Positions 1-8,684 are shown, numbered from the stretch's first letter. The stretch is DNA of 64,000 nt from Synechococcus sp. PROS-7-1 (GCF_014279795.1 NZ_CP047945.1:1694572-1758571); one strand, 5' to 3'. A program made the numbers and translations. The notes: generated from the sequence alone by a model not told the origin.

Positions 1-172
1 CAATGGAGCCCTCACCCATCTCGATCAGGTCATCGACGCCCTCGGCCATCACCCAAGGTTGGTGGTCGTGGAATTCAATGGCCTGATCCTTACTCCTGAA
101 CGCTGGGGGGGCCAACCCGTTCAGGACGGTGACAGCCTGGAGATCGTCACCATTGTGGGTGGTGGTTCCTAG
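1..172 (+). CDS. thiS: Sulfur carrier protein ThiS (3' part only)
   Basis: The frame starting at base 2 runs open to the TAG at 170-172 and ends in TIVGGGS. The C-terminal double glycine is the hallmark of ThiS, the ubiquitin-like sulfur carrier of thiazole synthesis in thiamine biosynthesis; its terminal glycine is adenylated and turned into a thiocarboxylate. The preceding VEFNGLIL and DGDSLEIV stretches also fit the ThiS fold. The 5' end lies outside the window, so a fusion or operon with thiE upstream, common in cyanobacteria, cannot be checked. Confidence 0.8.
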   Translation, partial: NGALTHLDQVIDALGHHPRLVVVEFNGLILTPERWGGQPVQDGDSLEIVTIVGGGS

Positions 173-257
173 GATCAGCTCAGTTTTTAACGTCGTTTTG
201 GCCCATTCGCCGAATCGCCTCTCCAACCGCGCAATCCACCGCTTGCTCTCGGGCTTG

Positions 258-1172
258 ATGGTGCCAGTGCTGCTGGTGGGTCTTCTCTTAATCCATCCGC
301 TTCCCAGCGATGCGGCCCGTGGTGGCCGAATTGGAGGCGGCAGCTTCAGGGCCCCAAGCATGCCCCGGAGCGGTGGCTATGGCGGTGGCGTCAGAGGGGG
401 ATACAACGGCGGCTACAACAGGGGCTACGGCGGCGGTTTCGGCTTCCCCTTCATCATTCCAATTTTCGGCTTCGGCGGTGGCGGACTGCTGGGATTCCTG
501 GTGTTGATGGCCATCGTCGGGGTGGTGGTGAATGCAGTCCGTGGAGGTGGCGGACGTCCTGCAATCGGCGGTGGCGTCGGTGGTTACGACGGCCCTCGGG
601 AAATCCCGATGGGTCCGGTGTCGCTGCTTCAACTGCAGATCGGCCTTCTGGCCAGCGCCAAGGATCTTCAGACGGATCTCCGTGCGCTTGCCTCATCGGC
701 CGACACCAGTTCCGCCAGTGGCCTTCAGCGGGTGCTGCAGGACACCACCTTGGCCCTCTTGCGCCAACCGGATCTTTGGGTTTACGCCAATGCCGAATCC
801 GGCAGCGTTCCCTTCAACGCGGCTGAATCCACCTTCAATCGCCTCTCCATGACCGAGCGCAGCAAACTGCGCGAAGAACTCACCACCAACGTGGGGGGTG
901 TCCGGTCGAACGTTGACACCATCGCGAGTCGCGGTGATGCCGATGCCACCAATGAATTCATCGTGGTGACGCTCCTGGTGGCCAGCCGCCGCCCCGTGAC
1001 CCTCAAGAAAGCCGACAACGGTGAAGATCTGCGAGAATCCCTGCGAATTCTGGGTTCGACAGCCTCCAGCGATCTCATTGCTCTCGAGGTGATCTGGCAA
1101 CCCGATGGTGCTGGCGACGTTCTCAGCGCCGATGAACTGGTGACGGCCTACCCCAACCTCCAACACCTCTGA
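258..1172 (+). CDS. DUF1517 family membrane protein
   Basis: A protein of about 304 residues. An N-terminal hydrophobic signal or anchor segment is followed by a Gly/Arg/Tyr-rich low-complexity stretch, a strongly hydrophobic segment around residues 60-95 (FPFIIPIFGFGGGGLLGFLV), and a soluble C-terminal half. This is the layout of the DUF1517 family of cyanobacteria and plastids, whose function is not settled. The frame is open back to 129, but that start would overlap thiS. The ATG at 258 places the hydrophobic segment at the N terminus and is preferred; TTG codons between 172 and 258 remain possible. Confidence 0.75.
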   Translation: MVPVLLVGLLLIHPLPSDAARGGRIGGGSFRAPSMPRSGGYGGGVRGGYNGGYNRGYGGGFGFPFIIPIFGFGGGGLLGFLVLMAIVGVVVNAVRGGGGRPAIGGGVGGYDGPREIPMGPVSLLQLQIGLLASAKDLQTDLRALASSADTSSASGLQRVLQDTTLALLRQPDLWVYANAESGSVPFNAAESTFNRLSMTERSKLREELTTNVGGVRSNVDTIASRGDADATNEFIVVTLLVASRRPVTLKKADNGEDLRESLRILGSTASSDLIALEVIWQPDGAGDVLSADELVTAYPNLQHL

Positions 1173-1302
1173 GCAGGTTTAAGAAAATCTTCCGCAGATT
1201 TGATGTCATGAAACGCGTAAAAAGCGCACGAGATCGATAGGTTGAAATCACTAGTAACGCATCAGTTCATTGGCCCCTGCATCCCGACCAGATCCAAGAT
1301 CA

Positions 1303-1685
1303 ATGCAGTGGCAGACGAACGGGGAGCTTGATCGCAACGATCTCTTTGAACTGGTGCGCACGCTCAGGGACGTCGAATCACCCAACCACAGCAATGAGCT
1401 TTGGCGATTGGGGACGAAATACGACCAAGCCTCCTAAACCGATTCCGGATCTCCAACCGTCCCTCTTGCCCGCTTGGGTGAGTCACTGCACCGTGCGGAT
1501 GCTGCTTTGGTTCGATGTCGGCCCGAACCCCGTCTTGGGTGAATTCCAGCGTGCTGATGGAAGCCATTCAGCGCTATCAACAAGATCGTCTACCCCGTTC
1601 CCTGCGTCTCTGGGTGGAGGCCACGCTGGAACTGGATCCCGAGGAGCCCGTTGCCAACCTCCTGCCCCACCCGTTGACGGATTAA
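1303..1685 (+). pseudogene. Decayed small conserved-type gene (one stop, one frameshift)
   Basis: From the ATG at 1303 the frame reads MQWQTNGELDRNDLFELVRT and meets an in-frame TAA at 1435-1437. The same frame continues after it with protein-like sequence (LARLGESLHRADAALVRC) to a TGA at 1540-1542. Coding character then resumes in the -1 frame (MEAIQRYQQDRLPRSLRLWV) to a TAA at 1683-1685. One nonsense change plus one single-base deletion would restore a protein of about 127 residues. The last 4 bases overlap the 3' end of larB. No function is recognised. Two sequencing errors are the alternative explanation. Confidence 0.6.
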
Positions 1686-2368
1686 CCCTTCAGACCTGAC
1701 CGTTCAGGATTGAACGCACGGCCCTGGAGAATGCGCAAAGCGGCCATCGCTGCGCCGTAGCCGTTGTCGATATTCACCACGGTGAGGCCGGGTGCGCAGC
1801 TCGCCAGCATGCCCTCGAGGGCGGCACGCCCACCTGCACTGACCCCATACCCCACGGACACAGGCACTCCGATCACCGGTTGGGGCACTAACCCAGCCAG
1901 CACCGTGGGCAGGGCCCCTTCCATCCCGGCGCAGGCAATCAACACATCCAAGGGCTGGAGCGATGGCAGCACCGCCAGGAGGCGATGCAGGCCTGCCACG
2001 CCCACATCCAGCAGCATCTTGGTGGCCACACCATGCACCTGCAGGGAGAGTTCCGCTTCAGCGGCAACGCGTCGATCGCTTGTGCCGCCACTGAGCACGC
2101 CTACCGCCACACCCTGGGACGGAGTCGGGAGCACTCCATCCGTAAGGCAACCTGCATCGCAGTGCCATCGCACGGTCGGCAAGGCCTCCATAACCGCGGC
2201 TGCCTTGGCAGGATTCACCCGGGTCACCAACGCCAACTCTCCCGCAGCCCGCATGCTGTGCAGGATGGCTGTGATCTGCTCAGCACTTTTGTGCTCGCCC
2301 CACACAGCCTCCACCATCCCCAGGCGCTGACGACGCTGAAGGTCGAGACGGGCTTCATCCACCGTCAC
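1682..2368 (-). CDS. larB: LarB-like nickel pincer cofactor biosynthesis protein
   Basis: 228 residues. The N-terminal part (LGMVEAVWGEHKSAEQI) and the C-terminal PurE-like domain (VLIACAGMEGALPTVLAGLV, GVPVSVGYG, NIDNGYGAA) match LarB, the enzyme that carboxylates and hydrolyses nicotinate adenine dinucleotide in the first step of the nickel-pincer cofactor of lactate racemase. No larC, larE or larA is in the window, so the physiological product here is open. Its start overlaps the stop of the upstream gene by 4 bases, indicating translational coupling. It converges on the decayed gene at 1303-1685. Confidence 0.85.
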   Translation of the reverse strand: MTVDEARLDLQRRQRLGMVEAVWGEHKSAEQITAILHSMRAAGELALVTRVNPAKAAAVMEALPTVRWHCDAGCLTDGVLPTPSQGVAVGVLSGGTSDRRVAAEAELSLQVHGVATKMLLDVGVAGLHRLLAVLPSLQPLDVLIACAGMEGALPTVLAGLVPQPVIGVPVSVGYGVSAGGRAALEGMLASCAPGLTVVNIDNGYGAAMAALRILQGRAFNPERSGLKG

Positions 2369-2820
2369 TGGGTTAGAAGTTCGCCTTCATACACCAGTGG
2401 GAAAGGATTCCCCTGGTCCTGCCCCAAGGCCTGAAGGGCGATCAGCTCGAACCGCTGTTGCACAGCCTCCACCTCCTCCTGAGGAATCGCCTTCCAAGCC
2501 TCCCGACTGCTCCAGCGGATCAACAACGTGCCCTCTTCTGTGCTGGGATCCCAAAGCAGATCCCGACCCAGAAAACCTTTCTGCTGAGCGAGCCACGGCT
2601 CCCAGCTCCCCCGTTCAGCCTCCATCCAGGCATCCCGCGCCTGTTCAGGCACCTGAATGCGCAGATGCTCCACCACGGCAACGTCATAACCACCTTCGGG
2701 GTCTGCGAAGGCGATCAGGCGAAGATCATCGTGACCAGCAAGAGCAATCAACAGAAAAAGAAGGGGGCCAATCACCCTAAACAGAGCGCGGCGCAGCCCA
2801 CTCTTCGGGGTCGTGATCAT
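2365..2820 (-). CDS. TIGR03792-like cyanobacterial protein with N-terminal anchor
   Basis: 151 residues. Residues about 11-28 ([17 protein letters not shown]) form a membrane or signal segment. The rest ([46 protein letters not shown]) has the pattern of the TIGR03792 family, a ferredoxin-like or monooxygenase-like fold specific to cyanobacteria, with no established function. It overlaps ispF by 4 bases upstream and larB by 4 bases downstream, so it lies in one leftward operon with ispF and larB. Confidence 0.7.
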   Translation of the reverse strand: MITTPKSGLRRALFRVIGPLLFLLIALAGHDDLRLIAFADPEGGYDVAVVEHLRIQVPEQARDAWMEAERGSWEPWLAQQKGFLGRDLLWDPSTEEGTLLIRWSSREAWKAIPQEEVEAVQQRFELIALQALGQDQGNPFPLVYEGELLTQ

Positions 2821-3299
2821 TGGCTCAACAGGGCAACGGCATGACAGGCGATGCCCTCTTCGCGACCTTCCGGACCAAGGCGTTCATTGGTGGTGGCCTT
2901 CACTCCCACCTGCTCAGGCGCAATCCCCATCGCCGTGGCGATGGCGGTGCGCATGGCCTCGATGTGCGGCTTGAGTTTGGGGCGTTCAGCAATCACCACC
3001 GAATCCACATTCACCACCTGCCAGCCGCGCTGCTGGATCAGCGCCACAACCTGGCGTAGCAGCTCCAGGCTGTCAGCCCCCTTCCACTGGGGATCCGTGG
3101 GCGGAAAGTACAAGCCGATGTCCCCCAGGGACAAAGCCCCGAGGAGGGCATCCATGATCGCGTGCACCAGCACATCGGCATCGCTGTGGCCATCGAGCCC
3201 CACACCATCGGGGTGCTCAAGGCGCTGACCACCGAGAATCAGCGGCCGGCCGGCCACCAGCCGATGGATGTCGTAGCCGTTGCCGATGCGAAGCGTCAT
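2817..3299 (-). CDS. ispF: 2-C-methyl-D-erythritol 2,4-cyclodiphosphate synthase
   Basis: 160 residues, the usual IspF length. It catalyses cyclisation of CDP-methylerythritol 2-phosphate in the MEP isoprenoid pathway. The metal-binding DxH is seen in GNGYDIHRL near the N terminus and the [18 protein letters not shown] helix follows. The C-terminal [12 protein letters not shown] segment is also typical. The start codon directly abuts the trmD stop, so it is co-transcribed with trmD. Confidence 0.95.
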   Translation of the reverse strand: MTLRIGNGYDIHRLVAGRPLILGGQRLEHPDGVGLDGHSDADVLVHAIMDALLGALSLGDIGLYFPPTDPQWKGADSLELLRQVVALIQQRGWQVVNVDSVVIAERPKLKPHIEAMRTAIATAMGIAPEQVGVKATTNERLGPEGREEGIACHAVALLSQ

Positions 3300-4028
3300 T
3301 CAGGCCCTGTTCTCTGGTTCATTGTCAGCGCCGACGCGCTGCTGCCAGCGTTGCATCAGATCCGGTCGGCGCGCCGCCGTTCGCTGCTCGCGCTGCTTCT
3401 GACGCCAGCGGGCAATGGCACCGTGATCCCCGCTGCGCAACACCTCGGGCACTCCCATCCCTCGAAACTCGGCTGGACGGGTGTAGTGCGGATGCTCCAG
3501 CAGGCCATCGCTGTGGCTTTCCTCCACGAGGGATTCAACGCTACCGACCGTCCCCGGTAGCAAGCGCACCACACCGTTGATGATCGTCATCGCCGGCAAC
3601 TCACCGCCGGTGAGCACAAAGTCGCCGAGGGACACCTCTTCATCAGCAAGGGATCGAATGCGCTCGTCAAACCCCTCGTAATGGCCGCAGAGCAGCACAA
3701 GCTGATCGTGATCAGTGCACCAACGCTGCAGATCGGCTTGCTGCAACGGATGCCCTTGGGGCGTCATCAGCAGCACCCGGCGACGCCCGCAAACTGGAAT
3801 CGCATCGAAGGCCGCAAACACCGGCTCAGGCTTGAGCACCATCCCCGCGCCACCGCCGTAGGGCTCATCGTCGACCTTGCGGTAGCGATCGTTGGCGTAA
3901 TCGCGCGGATTGTGGAGCACCAGCTCCGCGCGACCAGCGTTAAAAGCGCGCCCGATCACCCCCAGCTCGCCTAGAGGCGCGAAGGCCTGCGGGGCCAGGG
4001 TGACCACATCGAGCCGGTAGGGAGCCAT
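3300..4028 (-). CDS. trmD: tRNA (guanine-N1)-methyltransferase TrmD
   Basis: 242 residues. TrmD makes m1G37 in tRNAs from S-adenosylmethionine, preventing +1 frameshifts. Knot-fold signatures are visible: GGGAGMVLKPEP, LLCGHYEGFDERI and SLGDFVLTGGELPAM. It starts 6 bases downstream of the bilin lyase stop and ends against ispF, within the leftward run from era to larB. Confidence 0.95.
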   Translation of the reverse strand: MAPYRLDVVTLAPQAFAPLGELGVIGRAFNAGRAELVLHNPRDYANDRYRKVDDEPYGGGAGMVLKPEPVFAAFDAIPVCGRRRVLLMTPQGHPLQQADLQRWCTDHDQLVLLCGHYEGFDERIRSLADEEVSLGDFVLTGGELPAMTIINGVVRLLPGTVGSVESLVEESHSDGLLEHPHYTRPAEFRGMGVPEVLRSGDHGAIARWRQKQREQRTAARRPDLMQRWQQRVGADNEPENRA

Positions 4029-4034
4029 CGCGGA

Positions 4035-4517
4035 TCAGGGCTGGGGCGGTGACACGCGCCGAATCTCGGAACAGAAACGGGCTTGAACAGGGGTTCCCTC
4101 CGCCGCCGTGGCAGTGGTGCTGCGCAGCCGCAGGTTGGGCTTGATGAACCAGATGCGCTCGCGCACCCGGGTATCGCCTTCCATCACCTCCAGTTCCACA
4201 CTGGCGTCGGGACGAAACTGCCAGTGCCCTTGGCGTTGTGAGGCCTGCGAGCGCAGCATCAGCTCACCGTTCGCTGCAAACAGAAGCTCACTGGACGCGC
4301 CATCCGCCGCCTCCACCGTGAGCGTCAAGGCTGAATCCTGGAGCGCCGTCTTCACCGTGACTTCACCACGGTCGCTGGCATGCCATTCGTCCTCGGCACC
4401 TTTCAGATCAAATCGACTGCGCAGACTCATCCAGCGGCCTGCACACAACTGCAGGAAGGCCTCCAGATCGGCCGGGGGGAAAGCGGTTTCATCCATGGGC
4501 CCATTCTCGCAGGACAT
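4035..4517 (-). CDS. CpeS/CpcU-type phycobiliprotein lyase
   Basis: 160 residues. The family signature is near the C terminus: RERIWFIKPNLRLRSTT followed by ARFCSEIRRVS. The N-terminal FLQLCAGRWMSLRSRFDL is also characteristic. Members form a lipocalin-like barrel and attach bilins to a cysteine of phycobiliproteins. Whether this is CpcS, CpcU or CpeS cannot be told from sequence alone. ATG codons at 4517 and 4496 are both usable; the second gives a family-like N terminus (MDETAFPPADLEAFLQ). It lies between era and trmD, away from any phycobilisome rod gene in the window. Confidence 0.75.
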   Translation of the reverse strand: MSCENGPMDETAFPPADLEAFLQLCAGRWMSLRSRFDLKGAEDEWHASDRGEVTVKTALQDSALTLTVEAADGASSELLFAANGELMLRSQASQRQGHWQFRPDASVELEVMEGDTRVRERIWFIKPNLRLRSTTATAAEGTPVQARFCSEIRRVSPPQP

Positions 4518-4520
4518 GGT

Positions 4521-5459
4521 TCAGCGGCCTTCTTCGGCGTAGCCCAGCTCCGCGAGCCGCTGCGGCTTACTGCGCCAATCGGGGACCACCTTCACGAACA
4601 ACTCCAGATACACCGGACCATCAATCAGGGTTTGCATCTGTAGGCGCGCGCCCTGGCCGATGGTCTTGAGCATGGCGCCACCCTTGCCGATCAGAATTCC
4701 CTTCTGACTCTTGCGTTCCACAAGGACGGTGGCCAGCACAGCAGTTCGGCCCGATCCCTTCCCTTTGGATGGCATCTCCTCCACCCTGTCGATGCTGACC
4801 GCAACGCTGTGGGGCACTTCCTCCCGGGTGAGAAGCAGCACCTGCTCGCGAATCAGTTCTGCCATCAACAGCCGTTCAGGCTGGTCACTGACCATCTCCG
4901 GCGGATAAAGCTGGGGCCCCTCCGGCATCAAGGCAGTGACGGCCTGCACGAGCTCAGGGCAACCTTCACCAGTGAGCGCGCAGCAATGGTGGATGGGCCA
5001 CCCCGACTCCGCCAGCAGATCGCGGTAAGCAGCATCGGCCTCCGGTCGTCGCGCCGTGGGAACCTGATCCCATTTATTGAGGACGACCTGCACTGGCAGC
5101 CGTTGCTGGCGCAGGAGATTGACGATGAAGGCATCCCCCCTGCCCGGGGGTTCGCTTCCCTCCAGCAGCAGGAGCACCTGATCCACTTCACCGATGGCCG
5201 ACTTGGCGCTCTGCACCAGGCGTTCTCCAAGCAGGTGATGGGGCTTGTGGATCCCTGGAGTGTCCACCAGGATCAGTTGAGCCTCCTCTGTGGTGAGGAT
5301 CGCGCGCAGGCGGTTGCGGGTTGTCTGAGCCACCGGAGAGGTGATCGCCACCTTGTCGCCCACCAGCTGATTGACCAGCGTGGACTTACCGACATTGGGA
5401 CGCCCGATCAGGGCCACAAAGCCGGAGCGGTAACCCTCCGTTAAAGGAGTGACTTGCAT
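4521..5459 (-). CDS. era: GTPase Era
   Basis: 312 residues from the ATG at 5459, the standard Era length. An upstream ATG-like extension to 5525 is not family-like. G1 is GRPNVGKSTL, G3 is VDTPGIHKP, G4 is NKWD, and the C-terminal KH domain carries RKSQKGILIGKGGAMLKTIG. Era binds the 3' end of 16S rRNA and helps mature the 30S subunit. It opens the leftward gene run and diverges from the gene at 5532, with 72 bases between the two starts. Confidence 0.93.
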   Translation of the reverse strand: MQVTPLTEGYRSGFVALIGRPNVGKSTLVNQLVGDKVAITSPVAQTTRNRLRAILTTEEAQLILVDTPGIHKPHHLLGERLVQSAKSAIGEVDQVLLLLEGSEPPGRGDAFIVNLLRQQRLPVQVVLNKWDQVPTARRPEADAAYRDLLAESGWPIHHCCALTGEGCPELVQAVTALMPEGPQLYPPEMVSDQPERLLMAELIREQVLLLTREEVPHSVAVSIDRVEEMPSKGKGSGRTAVLATVLVERKSQKGILIGKGGAMLKTIGQGARLQMQTLIDGPVYLELFVKVVPDWRSKPQRLAELGYAEEGR

Positions 5460-5531
5460 GGTCCCAGTCTGCGGGGTCACGGCCCTGTCTGATTCAGAGA
5501 AATAGCCTGATGGTGCGGGCACCAATTGGCC

Positions 5532-6053
5532 ATGACAAATAGAACCCCCAGCTTTCAGGAGGCAATGGAGATCGCTGCCACCTGGTTGAAACAGTGGGAT
5601 GACGAAGAGATCAGCGATGAGGTGATGGCCGATCGCGCCTCAGAGCTGCTCGCAAGCCGCGATGGAGCCAGGGGATTCTTTGTGGTGAGCCTTGCCGGCG
5701 AAAGCACCTTGATGGACCGACTGCCGGAGCCTCTCGTGGTCAAGTTGCGTGAGGCGGGCGATGGGGTGGTGGATCTCACCGCACGCAATCTGGCCATGAG
5801 CGCGGCGATGGTGGTGCATCACCGCAACAACGGCGATGAAGCGCAAGCCATGGGATCCGAGCGGGTGAATCAACGCTGCACCGAATTGCTGCGCCAGCTC
5901 GACAGCCAACGAGTGAAGGAGCGACTGGAGACCCTGCTCGATGCAGCCAGCCACAGCCGTGGCGACGACCTCAGCTTTCTTGAGCGCTGGGGTTACGACG
6001 ATGAACAGAAGAATGCCATCGGCGAGGCCGTCGAAGCTGTTGCGGAGATATGA
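5532..6053 (+). CDS. Conserved-type hypothetical protein
   Basis: 173 residues from the ATG at 5532; a TTG two codons upstream is less likely. The protein is acidic and mostly helical, with no membrane segment or known motif. Segments such as WLKQWDDEEISDEVMADRAS and SFLERWGYDDEQKNAIGEAV look like a compact soluble protein typical of picocyanobacteria. It is divergent from era. The strong rightward terminator at 6314-6337 could end its transcript, leaving a long 3' untranslated region. Confidence 0.7.
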   Translation: MTNRTPSFQEAMEIAATWLKQWDDEEISDEVMADRASELLASRDGARGFFVVSLAGESTLMDRLPEPLVVKLREAGDGVVDLTARNLAMSAAMVVHHRNNGDEAQAMGSERVNQRCTELLRQLDSQRVKERLETLLDAASHSRGDDLSFLERWGYDDEQKNAIGEAVEAVAEI

Positions 6054-6097
6054 CAGCTGGCAAACCGGCCACGCCATATCTGGTGTGATCTGCCAAT

Positions 6098-6126
6098 AAA
6101 AAAGCCCAAAGCTGGAAGCTCTGGGC
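6098..6126 (-). terminator. Rho-independent terminator, leftward
   Basis: Read on the minus strand, GCCCAGAGC and GCTTTGGGC pair over nine bases (one G-U) around a 5-base loop, followed by six T. It lies beyond another leftward terminator (6380-6405), so no annotated gene needs it. It might end a small transcript made from 6127-6380. Confidence 0.6.
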
Positions 6127-6298
6127 CGGGTGATGGGGAAACCTGACCATAGCCAGAGATCAAACCAAAATCCAGCACCACATCTGGTGGCTGCGAACAT
6201 GAAGGAACGTGATGCAGCACTATTAGACCAATCTGAAGCTGAGACGCATCCTGTGATCAGCGCACTATCTTGATGGCTCGACGGCCGGGTGATGGGGA
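6124..6298. repeat. 16-bp direct repeat pair in the 6054-6440 gap
   Basis: GGCCGGGTGATGGGGA occurs exactly at 6124-6139 and 6283-6298, 159 bases apart. The first copy overlaps the stem of the leftward terminator and the second sits just before the rightward terminator. The rest of the 387-base gap holds no convincing gene; a 24-codon reading frame at 6199-6273 has no visible support. Confidence 0.6.
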
Positions 6299-6313
6299 TC
6301 AGTCGGCACAGTT

Positions 6314-6337
6314 CCCGGGAGGTGTCCCGGGTTTTTT
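6314..6337 (+). terminator. Strong Rho-independent terminator, rightward
   Basis: CCCGGGA (6314-6320), a GGTG loop, TCCCGGG (6325-6331) and six T. The only rightward gene before it ends at 6053, 260 bases upstream. Confidence 0.8.
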
Positions 6338-6379
6338 ATGGCCTGGAGACAGGACGCTCCGGCGAACTCGGCCCCAATC

Positions 6380-6405
6380 AAAAAGCCCCGGCGAATCGCC
6401 AGGGC
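6380..6405 (-). terminator. Terminator of the BI-1-like gene
   Basis: On the minus strand AGCCC and GGCG arms pair with CGCC and GGGCT around a 3-base loop, followed by a run of T (A-run at 6380-6384 on the plus strand). It lies 36 bases beyond the stop of the membrane protein gene at 6441. Confidence 0.75.
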
Positions 6406-6440
6406 TCAACATTCTGAAGCTCTCAGACAAGAGGTTGCCG

Positions 6441-7175
6441 TCAGTCGCGGCGACCACCGCCCTGGAGTGCGATCACCAAGCGAAGAATGAAGATGAACAG
6501 ATTGATGTAGGTGAGGTACATCCCCAGAGCACCGGCCAGGTACTGATCATCCCGGTAGGTGCGGGGCATGGTGTAGAAGTCCACAAAGGCCATGCCCACG
6601 AACAGAACCGTGCCCAGACCTGCAATCGCCAGGTTGGTGGCGGCGTAGATGCCAGGAATAAAGAAACCGGCCACGAAAATGCCGAGCATGGCGATGATCA
6701 GCCCCATCAAGCCGAGGCCCACCACAGCCGTGAGCGCCTGACCGACACTGTCGCTCATGCGCCGGCCGACCACAGAGGCGACCACGAAGGTGAGGCCAGT
6801 GGCCAGGGCTGCAATGCCGATGGAGGCCACCCCTGCAACGGCAATGGCCTGCACCACGAGACCGGTAAGCGTGAAACCTGTGAGCAGGCTGAACGCGGCC
6901 ATCAGAGGCAACGCAGTGCCGTTATTCCCCTTGCTGGCCGCGTTCTGGGCCACAAAGAACAGAATGAACCAGGGGATGATCGCCACAAGCGACAACCCGT
7001 TGAAGGCCTGAAAGCCGATGGAGGCCATCGTGGCCATACCGCCCACAACCCCAGCTGCTGTCAGGGCCATGCCGCCTCCCACATAGGGAAGGGCCTTGTT
7101 CACAACATTGGGACCAACGAGGGCGCTGGATTGCGCCTCGCGAATGGCGTCTTGAAAATTGCTGCTGGCTGGCAT
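6441..7175 (-). CDS. Bax inhibitor-1 / YccA family membrane protein
   Basis: 244 residues from the ATG at 7175; the frame is open further upstream but only with shadow sequence of phoH. About seven hydrophobic helices are seen, with GLGLMGLIIAMLGIFVAGFF, GLGTVLFVGMAFVDFYTM and the C-terminal YLTYINLFIFILRLV typical of the BI-1/YccA (TMBIM) family of pH-sensitive calcium-leak or stress-linked membrane proteins. Its role in cyanobacteria is not established. It follows phoH by 52 bases and ends at a clear terminator. Confidence 0.85.
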   Translation of the reverse strand: MPASSNFQDAIREAQSSALVGPNVVNKALPYVGGGMALTAAGVVGGMATMASIGFQAFNGLSLVAIIPWFILFFVAQNAASKGNNGTALPLMAAFSLLTGFTLTGLVVQAIAVAGVASIGIAALATGLTFVVASVVGRRMSDSVGQALTAVVGLGLMGLIIAMLGIFVAGFFIPGIYAATNLAIAGLGTVLFVGMAFVDFYTMPRTYRDDQYLAGALGMYLTYINLFIFILRLVIALQGGGRRD

Positions 7176-7227
7176 AACGCCCCAGATCACTGGGATCATC
7201 CTGCCAGCTGCAACAGGGTTGTGGGCA

Positions 7228-8259
7228 TTACCTCGGTGCGGATCTCCCCATCGAGCGGCGCGCGGGAGGCCCCTCCCGGCGGGGATGGGTTTTGTCACGA
7301 AGGGCATAGGCCTCCACCACCCGCTGGACGAGGGGGTGGCGCACCACATCGGCGGATGTAAGGCGGCAGACAGCCACACCTTCCACCCCATCGAGGACCT
7401 CGGAGGCTTCCACCAAACCACTCAGCTGACCTGGCGGCAGATCCACCTGGGTGATGTCACCGGTGACCACCATGCGCGATCGTTCCCCCAAACGGGTCAA
7501 CACCATGCGCATCTGAGCCGGCGTGGTGTTCTGTGCCTCATCAAGGATCACGAAGGATTCCGCCAGCGTGCGGCCGCGCATGTAAGCCAGCGGGGCCACT
7601 TCAATCACCCCTTTTTCCAGCATGGCGGCCGTTTTTTCGGGCCCCAGGAGCACGTGCAACGCGTCGTACAGAGGCCTCAGATAAGGATCCACCTTCTGCT
7701 GAAGGTCGCCGGGCAGAAAACCCAAGCGCTCGCCGGCTTCCACAGCAGGCCTGGTCAGCACCAATCGCTCCACTTTGCGCTCCGTGAGCATGCGCACGGC
7801 CAGAACCGTGGCCAGAAACGTCTTGCCCGTGCCTGCTGGTCCGAGAGCAAACGTGAGATCGTTGCGCTCCATCGCTTCCACGTAGGTCTTCTGACGCAAC
7901 GTGCGCGGACGCAAGAGCGAACCCCGTTGATTTTTGGCCAGCACCTGCTGACCCATGGCGTCGTGCTCGCGATCGCGCCCTGTGTCGAGGGCCTGCAAAG
8001 CGGATTGCAAATCCACCGGGGAGATCGACTCACCCTCCTGCCAAAATTTGCGCAGCAATTCCACCGTTGCAGCGGTCCGCTCCAACTGACTTGGACGGCC
8101 TTGGATCACCAGCTGCAATCCCCTTATGACAAGGGATGCCCCGGTCAGAGCCTCAAGTTGACGGAGGGTCTGACCAGAGGGGCCTCCAGCAAGTGCGAGA
8201 GCGGCTTCCGTGTGGGGTAAATCAAAGACGAAGCAACCGTCTGAGGCAGCCTCGGACAT
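7228..8259 (-). CDS. phoH: PhoH family ATPase
   Basis: 343 residues. Walker A is LGPAGTGKTFLA and Walker B is SFVILDEAQNTTP; GERSRMVVTGDITQVDLP is a further family block. The N-terminal domain is KH-like (TGASLVIRGLQLVIQG). PhoH/PhoL ATPases are linked to RNA processing and stress. It lies 8 bases after rpsP and before the BI-1-like gene, in the ffh-rpsP run. Confidence 0.9.
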   Translation of the reverse strand: MSEAASDGCFVFDLPHTEAALALAGGPSGQTLRQLEALTGASLVIRGLQLVIQGRPSQLERTAATVELLRKFWQEGESISPVDLQSALQALDTGRDREHDAMGQQVLAKNQRGSLLRPRTLRQKTYVEAMERNDLTFALGPAGTGKTFLATVLAVRMLTERKVERLVLTRPAVEAGERLGFLPGDLQQKVDPYLRPLYDALHVLLGPEKTAAMLEKGVIEVAPLAYMRGRTLAESFVILDEAQNTTPAQMRMVLTRLGERSRMVVTGDITQVDLPPGQLSGLVEASEVLDGVEGVAVCRLTSADVVRHPLVQRVVEAYALRDKTHPRREGPPARRSMGRSAPR

Positions 8260-8267
8260 GCTGCTGA

Positions 8268-8684
8268 TCAGGCTTCGGCAGGTGCTTCTTCAGCAGCCTC
8301 TTCGCCAGATTCGGCTTCAGCAGCAGCCTTGGCCTCGGCTTCCGCCGCAGCTTTGGCTTCAGCAGCCTCCTTGGCCGCTTGCTTGGCATCCGCTTCACGC
8401 TTCGCCGCCTGCTTGAGCTTGCCGACGACTTCAGCCGGACGCACGGTTTTCTCAATCAAGCCACCCTTCTCGAGAAGGGTGCGCACCGCATCGGTGGGCT
8501 GGGCACCCTGCCCCAGACGCTCACGCAGCGCTTCAGCGTCGAGGCGGGTCTCTTTGGTGCGGGGGTTGTAGTACCCGAGCTCCTGCAGGGGGCGTCCGTC
8601 GCGGCGGGAAGTGCTGTTGCACGCCACGAGGCGGAAGCTCGCTTCCCGCTTCTTACCGAACCGCTTCAGGCGGAGCTTGATCAT
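8268..8684 (-). CDS. rpsP: 30S ribosomal protein S16 with Ala/Glu-rich tail
   Basis: 138 residues from the ATG at 8684 ([20 protein letters not shown]); an upstream extension is not S16-like. The core ends near residue 80 and is followed by about 50 residues of low-complexity Ala, Glu and Lys ([20 protein letters not shown]), predicted to form a charged helix. Extended tails occur on S16 of some cyanobacteria. It lies 76 bases after the ffh stop, the ffh-rpsP order being common in bacteria. Confidence 0.93.
   Translation of the reverse strand: MIKLRLKRFGKKREASFRLVACNSTSRRDGRPLQELGYYNPRTKETRLDAEALRERLGQGAQPTDAVRTLLEKGGLIEKTVRPAEVVGKLKQAAKREADAKQAAKEAAEAKAAAEAEAKAAAEAESGEEAAEEAPAEA

Noticed and set aside
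129-257. 5' extension of the DUF1517 gene
   Set aside because: Overlaps thiS and lacks the expected signal segment at the N terminus.
6270-7361. Open frame antisense to the BI-1-like gene, spanning the terminator at 6314-6337
   Set aside because: His/Gln/Gly-rich shadow that would read through a strong terminator.
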